NCBI GenBank assembly: GCA_947166165.1
Contig: CAMVDK010000009.1
Coordinates: 1-22,642 of the forward strand
Length of the DNA: 22,642 nt
Reading direction: 5' to 3'
Source of the DNA: an uncultured Porphyromonadaceae bacterium
GTDB taxonomy: Bacteria > Bacteroidota > Bacteroidia > Bacteroidales > Muribaculaceae
Every line of letters begins with the position of its first letter. Position 1 is the stretch's first letter. The notes beneath the pieces were generated by a model, which was not told the DNA's origin, did no database searches, and worked only from the letters and a program-made list of their open reading frames with translations. The translations under genes were made by a program, and so were the position numbers. This document shows positions 7,461-14,376 of this stretch, one piece after another.

Positions 7461-7493
7461 ATCGGCATCTCCGCGCAAGGGGGAGTTGCCGAT
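7461..7493 (+). promoter_or_regulatory. hairpin in the 5' leader of the dockerin-FGE gene
   Basis: ATCGGCATCTCC (7461-7472) pairs with GGAGTTGCCGAT (7482-7493) with a single T-T mismatch and a 9-base loop. It lies between the promoter and the start codon at 7520. It could affect mRNA stability or translation. It matches no riboswitch that I recognise. Confidence 0.5.
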
Positions 7494-7519
7494 GGATACT
7501 AACCCTATATTTTTATCTC

Positions 7520-8572
7520 ATGAAAAAGTTTTACAAGCAATTCATTGCCTCGGCAGCGCTGCTGTGCCTGCCGGTGATGGCCTCGGCGGCCACCGGCGAT
7601 GTGAACGGCGACGGCACTGCCGACATCGACGACGTGAACATGATCATCAACCAGATGCTCGGCCGCGAGACCGGCTTAAACTGCGACTTGAACAACGACG
7701 GCAGCGTGGATGTCGACGACCTGAATCTGGTCATCAACGTGCTGCTGGGACACACCCCCACCAACCCTGAGGTGACACCCGTCGACGAAGAGTTCACCGT
7801 CGCTGGCGTGACGTTCAAGCTGATCTATGTGGAGGGTGGCACCTTCCAGATGGGCGGCCGCGACCTCACCCCCATCGGTGGCTTCAGCACCAAGAGCAAC
7901 CTGCCCGGACACCAAGTCACCGTCTCTTCGTTCAAAATCATGGAAACGGAGTGCATCCAAGCGCTCTATTACGCGCTCATGCCCACGAACTGCGACATTG
8001 TAAATGAGGACGAGTATTACTACAACGCGTGGAAAAAGTGGCGCAACGATGCATTACCCGCCACTTGTGTGAAATGGGACAATGCGGTTCTCTTCGCCCA
8101 GAAGCTCAGCGAGCTCACCGGCCGCACCTTCCGCCTGCCCACCGAGGCCGAATGGGAATGGGCTGCCAAGGGCGGCGTCAGGAGCCAGGGATACCTCTAC
8201 TCGGGCAGCGACGACATCGCCGATGTGGGCAACGTCCACTTCCCCTCCAGCTCGCCCTATGAGCAGACGTTGAAAGTGCCCAAGACCAAGGCACCCAACG
8301 AGCTGGGCCTCTACGACATGACTGGCAACTTGCAGGAGTGGACCAACGATGTGGGCTACCTCTACAGCGAAGACGCGCAAGTGAACCCAGAGCATGGCGG
8401 CGGCAACATGATGGATTTCGGCCTCAACTCCGCCGACTATCGCGTGCTTCGCGGCGGCAGCAAAGACGACTTCAGCTACATGTGGGCCCTGTGCACCAAC
8501 GAAGGCCGTGGAGCCTTGGTGAAAGGCTCCAATCAACCCAACAATGGTTTCCGCCTCGTGCTCGTGAACTGA
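7520..8572 (+). CDS. secreted dockerin type I plus FGE-sulfatase (SUMF1) fold protein
   Basis: A 350-residue exported protein. Residues 1-23 are a signal peptide (MKKFYKQFIASAALLCLPVM). Residues 26-77 form a dockerin type I module with two calcium loops: DVNGDGTADIDD (27-38) and DLNNDGSVDVDD (56-67), each followed by a hydrophobic helix (NMIINQMLG; NLVINVLLG). Residues 92-350 are an FGE-sulfatase/SUMF1 fold: GGTFQMGG, TGRTFRLPTEAEWEWAAKGG (200-219), ELGLYDMTGNLQEW (261-274), VLRGGS (309-314) and a closing NNGFRLVLVN. The cysteine pair that formylglycine-generating enzymes use near the C-terminus is absent; only C325 lies there. It is therefore more likely a binding or structural C-type-lectin-like domain than an oxidase. 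The start is fixed by the signal peptide. It is a paralog of the C-terminal half of the protein at 16264-19182. Confidence 0.9.
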   Translation: MKKFYKQFIASAALLCLPVMASAATGDVNGDGTADIDDVNMIINQMLGRETGLNCDLNNDGSVDVDDLNLVINVLLGHTPTNPEVTPVDEEFTVAGVTFKLIYVEGGTFQMGGRDLTPIGGFSTKSNLPGHQVTVSSFKIMETECIQALYYALMPTNCDIVNEDEYYYNAWKKWRNDALPATCVKWDNAVLFAQKLSELTGRTFRLPTEAEWEWAAKGGVRSQGYLYSGSDDIADVGNVHFPSSSPYEQTLKVPKTKAPNELGLYDMTGNLQEWTNDVGYLYSEDAQVNPEHGGGNMMDFGLNSADYRVLRGGSKDDFSYMWALCTNEGRGALVKGSNQPNNGFRLVLVN

Positions 8573-8589
8573 CACGAAGGAACAAGATT

Positions 8590-8635
8590 GAGCATAAAAG
8601 AGGGGGGCGCAATTGCGCCCCCCTCTTTTATGCTC
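8590..8635. terminator. perfect 46-bp palindromic bidirectional terminator
   Basis: Positions 8590-8635 are an uninterrupted perfect palindrome centred between 8612 and 8613. The arms hold AAAAGAGGGGGGCGC and its complement, so each strand ends the stem with a run of T. It lies between the convergent dockerin-FGE gene (stop at 8572) and pepD (stop at 8651) and should end transcripts from both sides. Confidence 0.92.
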
Positions 8636-8650
8636 TGTAGCGATTTAGCG

Positions 8651-10108
8651 TCACTTGCCGGCGGCCACGTCGTTGAGGATGGCCACGGTGAAGTCCCAGC
8701 CCTTCTGCACGGCGGGGATGTGGCAGCGCTCGGCGGGCGAGTGCACATCCTGCAGCGTGGGGCCGTAGGAAATCATGTCCATGTGCGGAGCAGCCTTCAG
8801 GAACAGGCCGCACTCCAGACCGGCGTGGATGGCTTCCACCACAGGCTTCACGCCATAGAGACGCTCCCAGCACTCCACAGCCACATGGAGGATGTGGCTG
8901 TCCATGCGGGGCTCCCAGCCCTGGTAGTCGCCCTCGCGCTCCACCACGTCGGCACCAGCCAGGCGGAACACGGTCTCGATCTGGTTCACCAAGTCTTGCT
9001 TGCGGCTCTCGACCGACGAACGCGAGAAGGCCTCAACCACCAGCTGGTTGCCTTCGCGCATCTTGATGCTGGCCAGGTTGGTCGAGGTCTCGACCAGGCC
9101 CTTGATTTCCATGCTCATCGAGGTCACGCCGTGAGGAGCGGCATAGACGGCCTGCAGCACGCGGCAGGCGGTGTCGCGGTCGATGACGGTGGCAGGAGCG
9201 TCGACGCTCTCGCAGAAGAACTCGACGTTCTTCTCGGTGACGTGGTACTCGTTCTTGACGTCGGCCACGAAGGTGTTGAAGGCCACGGCGAGCTTTTCCT
9301 TGTCCTCGGGCTTGATGCCGACAACGGCCACGGCATTGAAGGCGATGGCGTTGTGCAGGTTACCACTGTCGATGCAGGCCAACTCGAAGTCGATGCCGAG
9401 CGTGCACAGCAGGCGGGCGATGAGCTTGGTGGCGCTGGCAAAGCCCTTGTCGATGTCGGTGCCCGAGTGGCCGCCGTGGAACTTCTCCATGCCGAGTTTG
9501 AAGTAGATGCGGTCGGCGGGAGCAGCCATGGGCTTATAGTTGAACTTGAAGATCGAAACCAGACCTCCTGCGCAGCCCACGGTGATCACGCCGTCGTCCT
9601 CGCTGTCGAGGTTAAGCAGATACTTGCCCTGGAGCATGTCGCCCTTGATGTTGCTGGCGCCGGTGAGTCCGGTCTCCTCGTCGACGGTGGCCAGAGCCTC
9701 CAGCGGTCCGCACTTGATGTCGGGGTCGGTGATGGCGGCCAGCGCGATGGCGAGTCCCATGCCGTCGTCGGCACCGAGGGTGGTGTTGTTGGCGCGCACC
9801 CACTCCCCATCGACGATGGTCTCGATGGGGTCGTTGTCGAAGTCGTGCTTCGAGCTGGCGGCCTTCTCGGCCACCATGTCCATGTGGCCCTGCATCACCA
9901 CGCCGGGCACGTTCTCAAAGCCCGGGGCGGCCGGACGGAACATGGCCACGTTGCCCACCTCGTCGACCTTGTACTCCAGGTTGTGCTTCTTGGCGAAGTC
10001 GACCAGCCACTGGCGGATTTTGTCGAGGCGGCCCGAAGGACGGGGCACCTTGGTGATGTCGTCGAAGATTTCCCACACGCGAGTCGGTTTCAATTCTCTT
10101 ACTGTCAT
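8651..10108 (-). CDS. pepD: aminoacyl-histidine dipeptidase (Xaa-His dipeptidase), M20 family
   Basis: A 485-residue cytosolic metallodipeptidase of the M20C (PepD) family, which splits dipeptides such as Xaa-His. Two-zinc catalytic residues are visible: MQGHMDMV (H75, D77), LGADDGMGLA (D114/D115), TVDEETGLTG (E144/E145), LNLDSEDDG and, near the C-terminus, DVHSPAER. The opening LKPTRVWEIFDDITKVPRPS is typical of the family, and the length is normal. No signal peptide is present. The gene stands alone, convergent with the dockerin-FGE gene and divergent from the small membrane protein gene at 10323. No clear promoter was found upstream of 10108; AAACTTTG on the minus strand near 10160 is a weak -7 candidate. 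Confidence 0.96.
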   Translation of the reverse strand: MTVRELKPTRVWEIFDDITKVPRPSGRLDKIRQWLVDFAKKHNLEYKVDEVGNVAMFRPAAPGFENVPGVVMQGHMDMVAEKAASSKHDFDNDPIETIVDGEWVRANNTTLGADDGMGLAIALAAITDPDIKCGPLEALATVDEETGLTGASNIKGDMLQGKYLLNLDSEDDGVITVGCAGGLVSIFKFNYKPMAAPADRIYFKLGMEKFHGGHSGTDIDKGFASATKLIARLLCTLGIDFELACIDSGNLHNAIAFNAVAVVGIKPEDKEKLAVAFNTFVADVKNEYHVTEKNVEFFCESVDAPATVIDRDTACRVLQAVYAAPHGVTSMSMEIKGLVETSTNLASIKMREGNQLVVEAFSRSSVESRKQDLVNQIETVFRLAGADVVEREGDYQGWEPRMDSHILHVAVECWERLYGVKPVVEAIHAGLECGLFLKAAPHMDMISYGPTLQDVHSPAERCHIPAVQKGWDFTVAILNDVAAGK

Positions 10109-10241
10109 AGTAGTTTATTTTTAAGGGGTTAATTTGTTAGTTATCCTTTCATGGGGACAAAGTTTGTTAAATCATCGGCATTTGACGTGTAAAGTTACAA
10201 AAAAGTTTTGAACTGCACCGCATCATTCCACAAAAGTGCGC

Positions 10242-10249
10242 TATATTTG
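10242..10249 (+). promoter_or_regulatory. possible -7 box for the 10323-14170 gene run
   Basis: TATATTTG at 10242-10249 matches TAnnTTTG exactly, but there is no TTTG-like box at the expected 19-21 base distance. It is the only candidate before the small membrane protein gene and would give a leader of about 70 bases. Confidence 0.4.
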
Positions 10250-10322
10250 CAGCAAAAAGCACAAAAACGGCAAAGATGCCCGTCGGTGCGCCGGATTTAG
10301 CAATGTTAAAATAACGCAAACG

Positions 10323-10490
10323 ATGGCTACTTTATTGTTCACGGTGTTGCTGCTGCTGGCTGCGGTGCTGCTGCTGGGCGTGAGAATCTTCTTCACGCGC
10401 GGCGGGCGGTTCCCCAACACGCACATCCATGGCAACGCCGAGATGCGCCGCCGGGGCATCACCTGCGCGCGCGACCCCGACTTCGAATGA
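10323..10490 (+). CDS. small conserved membrane protein (55 residues)
   Basis: A 55-residue protein with one N-terminal transmembrane helix (residues 2-24, MATLLFTVLLLLAAVLLLGV) followed by a short cytoplasmic or periplasmic tail, RIFFTRGGRFPNTHIHGN...RRRGITCARD. I recall small Bacteroidales membrane proteins with a similar layout (a helix, then a GGxFPNTHIxGN-type motif), but no function is known to me. The ATG at 10323 was chosen because it directly precedes the hydrophobic helix; the longer frame from 10236 begins inside the candidate promoter. It lies 95 bases before the OmpH-like gene and is probably first in that transcript. Confidence 0.7.
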   Translation: MATLLFTVLLLLAAVLLLGVRIFFTRGGRFPNTHIHGNAEMRRRGITCARDPDFE

Positions 10491-10585
10491 GCCTGCCGTC
10501 GCAAGCGCCGAAATCAAGACACTCAACAAGAACTCATAACAACAACCCAACATTATTAATTAAGGTGTATCCCACAAGAAACGAA

Positions 10586-11182
10586 ATGAACCTCAACCGC
10601 ATCAAAACGCTGGCGACCGCCGTCGCCTTGCTGCTGCTGGCCGTGGCCTGCAACCAGAAACCGCAAAACGCTCCCGCCCCCGCCGGCGGCGCAAAAGCGC
10701 AACGACCCATGGAAAAGATGACCATCCGCTACGTGGACGTCGACACCATCCTGGAGAAATACAACCTGGCCAAGGACATCAACGAGGCCATGCTGCGCAA
10801 GCAGAACCAGTTCGACGCCGCACAGCAGCAGCGCAGCAACGACATCAACAAGTTTGCCGACCAGATGCAGACCAAATACAAGAACAACGGCTACCTGACC
10901 GAGGAGAGCTTCAACGCCGACCAGGCCACACTGGCCAAGAAGCAGCGCGAGGCTGAGAGCTATCTGGGCAACCTGCAGCAGAACATCCAGAACGAGCTGA
11001 GCCAGAGCCAGCAGCAGCTGCTCGACTCCATCAACAACTTCATGCAGGAGTATGCCAAGCAGAAGGGCTACGACATGGTGCTCAAGAAAGAAGCCACGCT
11101 CTACATCGACCCGAGGTTCGACGTGACCGACGACGTGATCGAGGGCCTGAACAAGCGCTACACCAAGGTGGCCAAGAAATAA
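10586..11182 (+). CDS. OmpH/Skp family periplasmic chaperone-like lipoprotein
   Basis: A 198-residue protein of the OmpH/Skp family. Skp-type proteins are periplasmic trimers that hold unfolded outer-membrane proteins. The start is the ATG at 10586, because it opens a lipoprotein signal peptide (MNLNRIKTLATAVALLLLAVAC, lipid-bearing C22); the frame from 10487 would put 33 unlikely residues in front. After a Pro/Ala linker (25-45), the mature part begins with IRYVDVDTILEKYNLA, typical of OmpH, and continues as a long Gln-rich coiled coil (about 60-150: DAAQQQRSNDINKFADQM, KKQREAESYLGNLQQNIQ) ending with GYDMVLKKEATLYIDP. Being a lipoprotein differs from classic soluble Skp. It sits between the small membrane protein gene and hflX. 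Confidence 0.87.
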   Translation: MNLNRIKTLATAVALLLLAVACNQKPQNAPAPAGGAKAQRPMEKMTIRYVDVDTILEKYNLAKDINEAMLRKQNQFDAAQQQRSNDINKFADQMQTKYKNNGYLTEESFNADQATLAKKQREAESYLGNLQQNIQNELSQSQQQLLDSINNFMQEYAKQKGYDMVLKKEATLYIDPRFDVTDDVIEGLNKRYTKVAKK

Positions 11183-11335
11183 TTCACAATGCACAATTCA
11201 CAATGCACAATCGACCTTGCGGCAAGAACGCCGCATTGCGCTGATTGTGCATTGTGAATCGTGAATTGTGCATTGTGAATTGTGCATTGTGAATTGTGAA
11301 TTGTGCATTGTGAATTAGAATAATTGTGCATTGAT
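11181..11335. repeat. AATTGTGCATTGTG-type short tandem and inverted repeat array
   Basis: The left block (11181-11212) reads as two units of AATTCACAATGCAC. The right block (11243-11316) has about five units of the reverse complement, GTGCATTGTGAATT, with small variations, and a last partial unit lies at 11322-11334. The two blocks can fold into a long hairpin whose apex holds a second small hairpin (GCGGC...GCCGC, around 11220-11233). It starts at the ompH-like stop codon and ends 3 bases before the hflX start, so it fills the whole gap. It has no equal-length spacers and is not CRISPR-like. Confidence 0.88.
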
Positions 11336-11337
11336 TT

Positions 11338-12567
11338 ATGGGTTTAATCGACGACAAGAAGCGCGACCTCACGGCCATTGAGCAGGAACGAGCGGTGCTC
11401 GTGGGCCTGATCACGCCCCAGCAGCCCGAAGCCAAGACAGCCGAATATCTCGACGAGCTGGAATTCCTGGCCCACACCGCCGGAGCCGTGACCGTGAAGC
11501 GGTTCGTGCAACGCACCGACGCGCCCAACAGCACCAGCTACGTGGGCAAAGGCAAGCTGGAGGAGATTGTGGCCTTTGTGGAAAGCAACGACATCGGGCT
11601 TGTGATTTTCGACGACGACCTCACGCCCAAGCAAATCGCCTTCGTCGAGAAGGCCGTGCATGTGAAAGTGCTCGACCGCACGAGCCTGATTCTAGACATC
11701 TTCGCCAAGCGCGCGCAGACGGCCAGTGCCAAGACGCAGGTGGAACTGGCGCAATACCAGTACCTGCTGCCGCGCCTGACGGGCATGTGGACCCACCTGG
11801 AGCGCCAGCAGGGCGGCATAGGCATGCGCGGCCCCGGCGAGACGCAGATCGAGACCGACCGACGCATCATCAAAACCAAAATCTCGCTGCTCAAGCAGCG
11901 CCTGCAAGACCTCGACAAGCAGAAGGCCATCCAACGCAAAAACCGCGGCAAGCTCACCCGCATCGCTCTGGTGGGCTACACCAACGTGGGCAAGTCGACA
12001 CTCATGAACGTGCTGAGCAAGAGCGATGTGTTTGCCGAGAACAAGCTCTTCGCCACGCTCGACACCACGGTGCGCAAGGTGGTGGTCGACAACCTTCCCT
12101 TCCTGCTCACCGACACGGTGGGCTTCATCCGCAAGCTGCCCACCCATCTGGTGGAGTCGTTCAAGAGCACGCTCGACGAGGTGCGCGACGCCGACATCCT
12201 GGTGCATGTGGTCGACATCAGCCACCCGCAGTTCGAAGACCAGGTCGAGGTGGTCAACCGCACGCTGCAAGACGTGTGCAACGCCGCCGGCAAGGAGATG
12301 ATCATGGTGTTCAACAAGGTGGACCAGTTCACCTACACACCCAAAGACGCCGACGACCTGACCCCGCGCACGCGCGAGAATATCCCGCTCGACGAGCTCA
12401 AAGCCACATGGATGGCGCGCATGGCGGGCAACTGCGTGTTTATCAGCGCCAAGCACCAGCAAAACATCGCCGAGCTCAAGCAACTGCTCTACGACAAGGC
12501 CCGCATCGTCCACACCGAGCGGTTCCCCTACAACGACTTCCTCTTCCAGCACTACGAAGTGGAATAG
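11338..12567 (+). CDS. hflX: ribosome-associated GTPase HflX
   Basis: HflX (409 residues) is a GTPase that binds the large ribosomal subunit and splits stalled or hibernating ribosomes. The N-terminal HflX domain covers about residues 15-200, with SYVGKGKLEEI (67-77), LDRTSLILDIFAKRAQT, and the conserved QGGIGMRGPGETQIETDRR (158-176). The GTPase domain follows: G1 GYTNVGKS (213-220), G2 in LFATLDTTVR (T at about 240), G3 DTVG (259-262), G4 NKVD (326-329) and G5 ISAK near the C-terminus. The length is typical. The gene starts right after the short repeat array and is followed 23 bases later by an RNA methyltransferase gene, forming a ribosome-related pair. Confidence 0.97.
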   Translation: MGLIDDKKRDLTAIEQERAVLVGLITPQQPEAKTAEYLDELEFLAHTAGAVTVKRFVQRTDAPNSTSYVGKGKLEEIVAFVESNDIGLVIFDDDLTPKQIAFVEKAVHVKVLDRTSLILDIFAKRAQTASAKTQVELAQYQYLLPRLTGMWTHLERQQGGIGMRGPGETQIETDRRIIKTKISLLKQRLQDLDKQKAIQRKNRGKLTRIALVGYTNVGKSTLMNVLSKSDVFAENKLFATLDTTVRKVVVDNLPFLLTDTVGFIRKLPTHLVESFKSTLDEVRDADILVHVVDISHPQFEDQVEVVNRTLQDVCNAAGKEMIMVFNKVDQFTYTPKDADDLTPRTRENIPLDELKATWMARMAGNCVFISAKHQQNIAELKQLLYDKARIVHTERFPYNDFLFQHYEVE

Positions 12568-12590
12568 CATCACGCTTCACGATAAAAGTC

Positions 12591-13394
12591 ATGGTGACCG
12601 AAATCACATCGCTCCGTCATCCCGGCGTGGAGGTGTTCGGCACACTCACCGAAGCCCAGCTCCGCAACCGGCTGGAGCCTGAAAAGGGGGTGTTCATCGC
12701 CGAAAGCCCCAAGGTGATTGCCGTGGCCCTCGATGCGGGCTACGAGCCGGTGTCGCTGCTGTGTGAGCGCCGGCACATCGACGGCGACGCGGCACCCATC
12801 ATTGCCCGTTGCGGCGACATCCCCGTCTACACCGGCGTGCGCGAACTGCTGGCCGAGCTCACGGGCTACACGCTCACGCGCGGCGTGCTGTGCGCCATGC
12901 GACGCCCGGCATTGCCTACAGTGGAGCAGGTGTGCCGCGACGCGCGACGCGTGGTGGTGATCGACGGCGTGACCGACACCACCAACATCGGGGCCATCTT
13001 CCGCTCGGCCGCCGCGCTGGGCATCGACGCCGTGCTGCTCACGCCCACCGCGTGCGACCCGCTCAACCGCCGGGCCGTGCGCGTGTCGATGGGGTCGGTG
13101 TTCCTGGTGCCGTGGACGTGGCTCTCCAGTCCCATCGGCTCGCTGCGCGACCTGGGATTCCGCACCGCCGCCATGGCGCTGACCGACAAGTCGGTGCCGC
13201 TCGACCACCCCGCTTTGGCTCAGGAGCCACGACTGGCCATCGTGATGGGCACCGAGGGCGACGGACTGGCCCACGACGTGATTGCCGACGCCGACTATGT
13301 GGTGCGCATCCCCATGGCGCACGGCGTAGACTCGCTCAATGTGGCAGCGGCTTCGGCTGTGGCCTTCTGGCAACTCAGAGTAAATCATTCCTAA
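12591..13394 (+). CDS. SpoU/TrmH family RNA 2'-O-methyltransferase
   Basis: A 267-residue SPOUT-class RNA methyltransferase that moves a methyl group from S-adenosylmethionine to a ribose 2'-OH of rRNA or tRNA. The N-terminal substrate-binding part (about 1-110) has the usual FIAESPKVIAVALDAG. The C-terminal catalytic domain has motif 1 DGVTDTTNIGAIFRSAAALG (with N132 and R138), motif 2 IVMGTEGDGL (217-226) and motif 3 IPMAHGVDSLNVAAASAVAF (240-259), all intact. The exact target base cannot be told from the sequence; TrmH, RlmB and TsnR-like enzymes share these motifs. The start ATG at 12591 lies 23 bases after hflX, and the next gene starts 11 bases after this stop, so the three are likely one operon. 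Confidence 0.93.
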   Translation: MVTEITSLRHPGVEVFGTLTEAQLRNRLEPEKGVFIAESPKVIAVALDAGYEPVSLLCERRHIDGDAAPIIARCGDIPVYTGVRELLAELTGYTLTRGVLCAMRRPALPTVEQVCRDARRVVVIDGVTDTTNIGAIFRSAAALGIDAVLLTPTACDPLNRRAVRVSMGSVFLVPWTWLSSPIGSLRDLGFRTAAMALTDKSVPLDHPALAQEPRLAIVMGTEGDGLAHDVIADADYVVRIPMAHGVDSLNVAAASAVAFWQLRVNHS

Positions 13395-13405
13395 TCATCA
13401 ACGCT

Positions 13406-14170
13406 ATGAAGAGGTTAATCCTATTTCTCCCGCTCATCACCCTGTGGCTCGCCCTCGGAGCTCAAACGCAGGTCGTGGCCCACCGCGGCTACTGGAAAAT
13501 GGCCGGCTCGGCACAGAACTCCATCAGTTCGCTCATCAACGCCAACGAGTTTGGCTGCTGGGGGTCGGAATTCGACGTGTGGATGACCCGCGACGGCGAG
13601 GTGTTTGTCAACCACGACGCGACCATCAACGGCATCGAGATTCAGCGTGCGCTCGCCCGCGACGTGCGCGGGCAGAAGTTGCCCAACGGCGAACCCATTC
13701 CCACCCTCGACCAACTGCTGCAGGTGGCGCAACAGAGCACCACTTTGCAGCTCGTGTGCGAACTCAAGCCGCACAGCGACAAGCAGCAAGAGGCGCAGGC
13801 GGTGAAGAAAATCTTGAAGCTGTTCAAAAAATACGGCCTGGAGCATCGCGTCACCTACATCACCTTCTCCTATCCCGGCATGCGCCTGCTCATCCAGCAG
13901 GCTCCGCAAGGCACCGAGGTATACTACCTCAACGGCGAACTCTCGCCAGCCGACCTCAAGGCACTGGGAGCTGCCGGGGCCGACTACCACTACAGCGTCT
14001 TCCAGCGGCACCCGCAGTGGGTGGGCCAGTGCCACCAACTCGGCATGAAAACCAACGCCTGGACCGTGAACGACGCCGCCACCATGCAGTGGTGCATCGA
14101 CCAGGGCATCGACTTCATCACCACCAACGAGCCGGAACTGCTGCAGAACCTGCTCCCGTCAAGCCATTGA
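13406..14170 (+). CDS. secreted glycerophosphodiester phosphodiesterase
   Basis: A 254-residue GDPD-family enzyme that splits glycerophosphodiesters from membrane lipids into glycerol-3-phosphate and an alcohol. A signal peptide (residues 1-20, MKRLILFLPLITLWLALGAQ) points to export. The active-site residues are visible: VVAHRGYW (H26, R27), SEFDVWMTRDGEVFVNHDAT (E55, D57, H70) and ELKPH around residue 119. The C-terminal NAWTVNDAATMQWCIDQGID is typical of the family. The length is normal. It follows the methyltransferase by 11 bases and ends just before repeat copy 2. The product glycerol-3-phosphate could feed the GlpA/GlpB enzymes encoded at the right end of the window, a functional link by inference only. 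Confidence 0.94.
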   Translation: MKRLILFLPLITLWLALGAQTQVVAHRGYWKMAGSAQNSISSLINANEFGCWGSEFDVWMTRDGEVFVNHDATINGIEIQRALARDVRGQKLPNGEPIPTLDQLLQVAQQSTTLQLVCELKPHSDKQQEAQAVKKILKLFKKYGLEHRVTYITFSYPGMRLLIQQAPQGTEVYYLNGELSPADLKALGAAGADYHYSVFQRHPQWVGQCHQLGMKTNAWTVNDAATMQWCIDQGIDFITTNEPELLQNLLPSSH

Positions 14171-14178
14171 TTGAAAAC

Positions 14179-14362
14179 ATAAGGTGGGTTCTATAAATTG
14201 CAAAAAAGTAATGAATGGTTTTGGCCGCCTTGGGTTGCTTGCTGGCATCTTTTGTCTCAACTGCTTGAACCGTAGCCCGCTACTGCTTCGCGCAGCTTGA
14301 GCCAAAACCTGCTCAGCAATCAAGCCCAATTCGGCGCAAGCAATTTATAGAACCCACCATAA
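14179..14362. repeat. palindromic dispersed repeat element, copy 2
   Basis: The ends are perfect 19-base inverted repeats, GGTGGGTTCTATAAATTGC (14183-14201) and its complement (14340-14358), flanked by ATAA on both sides. The arms inside pair imperfectly towards an apex near 14270-14300 (GTAGCCCGCTAC). Large parts match copy 1 at 6327-6599, including AATGAATGGTTTTGGCCG and GGGTTGCTTGCTGGCA. It lies between the glycerophosphodiesterase stop and the flavin reductase start, and could end or stabilise the upstream transcript. No transposase is encoded. Confidence 0.9.
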
Positions 14363-14376
14363 ATCCGAACAAGAAT

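Noticed and set aside
7520..8572. Diversity-generating retroelement target, because the FGE/C-type-lectin fold ends in a typical variable-protein position
   Set aside because: No reverse transcriptase, template repeat or accessory gene was seen in the window, and the 3' ends of the two paralogs show no near-identical repeat. A whole-genome search for a matching template would settle it.
8588..10132. 514-codon open frame on the plus strand opposite pepD, and the similar 347-codon frame at 4405-5448 opposite thrC
   Set aside because: Both are antisense shadows of well-recognised enzymes and match no protein family by eye.
11181..11335. CRISPR array
   Set aside because: Units are about 14 bases, directly adjacent and partly inverted, with no unique spacers and no cas genes nearby.
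11787..12590. Long upstream extension of the RNA methyltransferase frame across hflX
   Set aside because: The extension is Arg- and Pro-rich out-of-frame reading of hflX; the conserved methyltransferase begins at the ATG at 12591.
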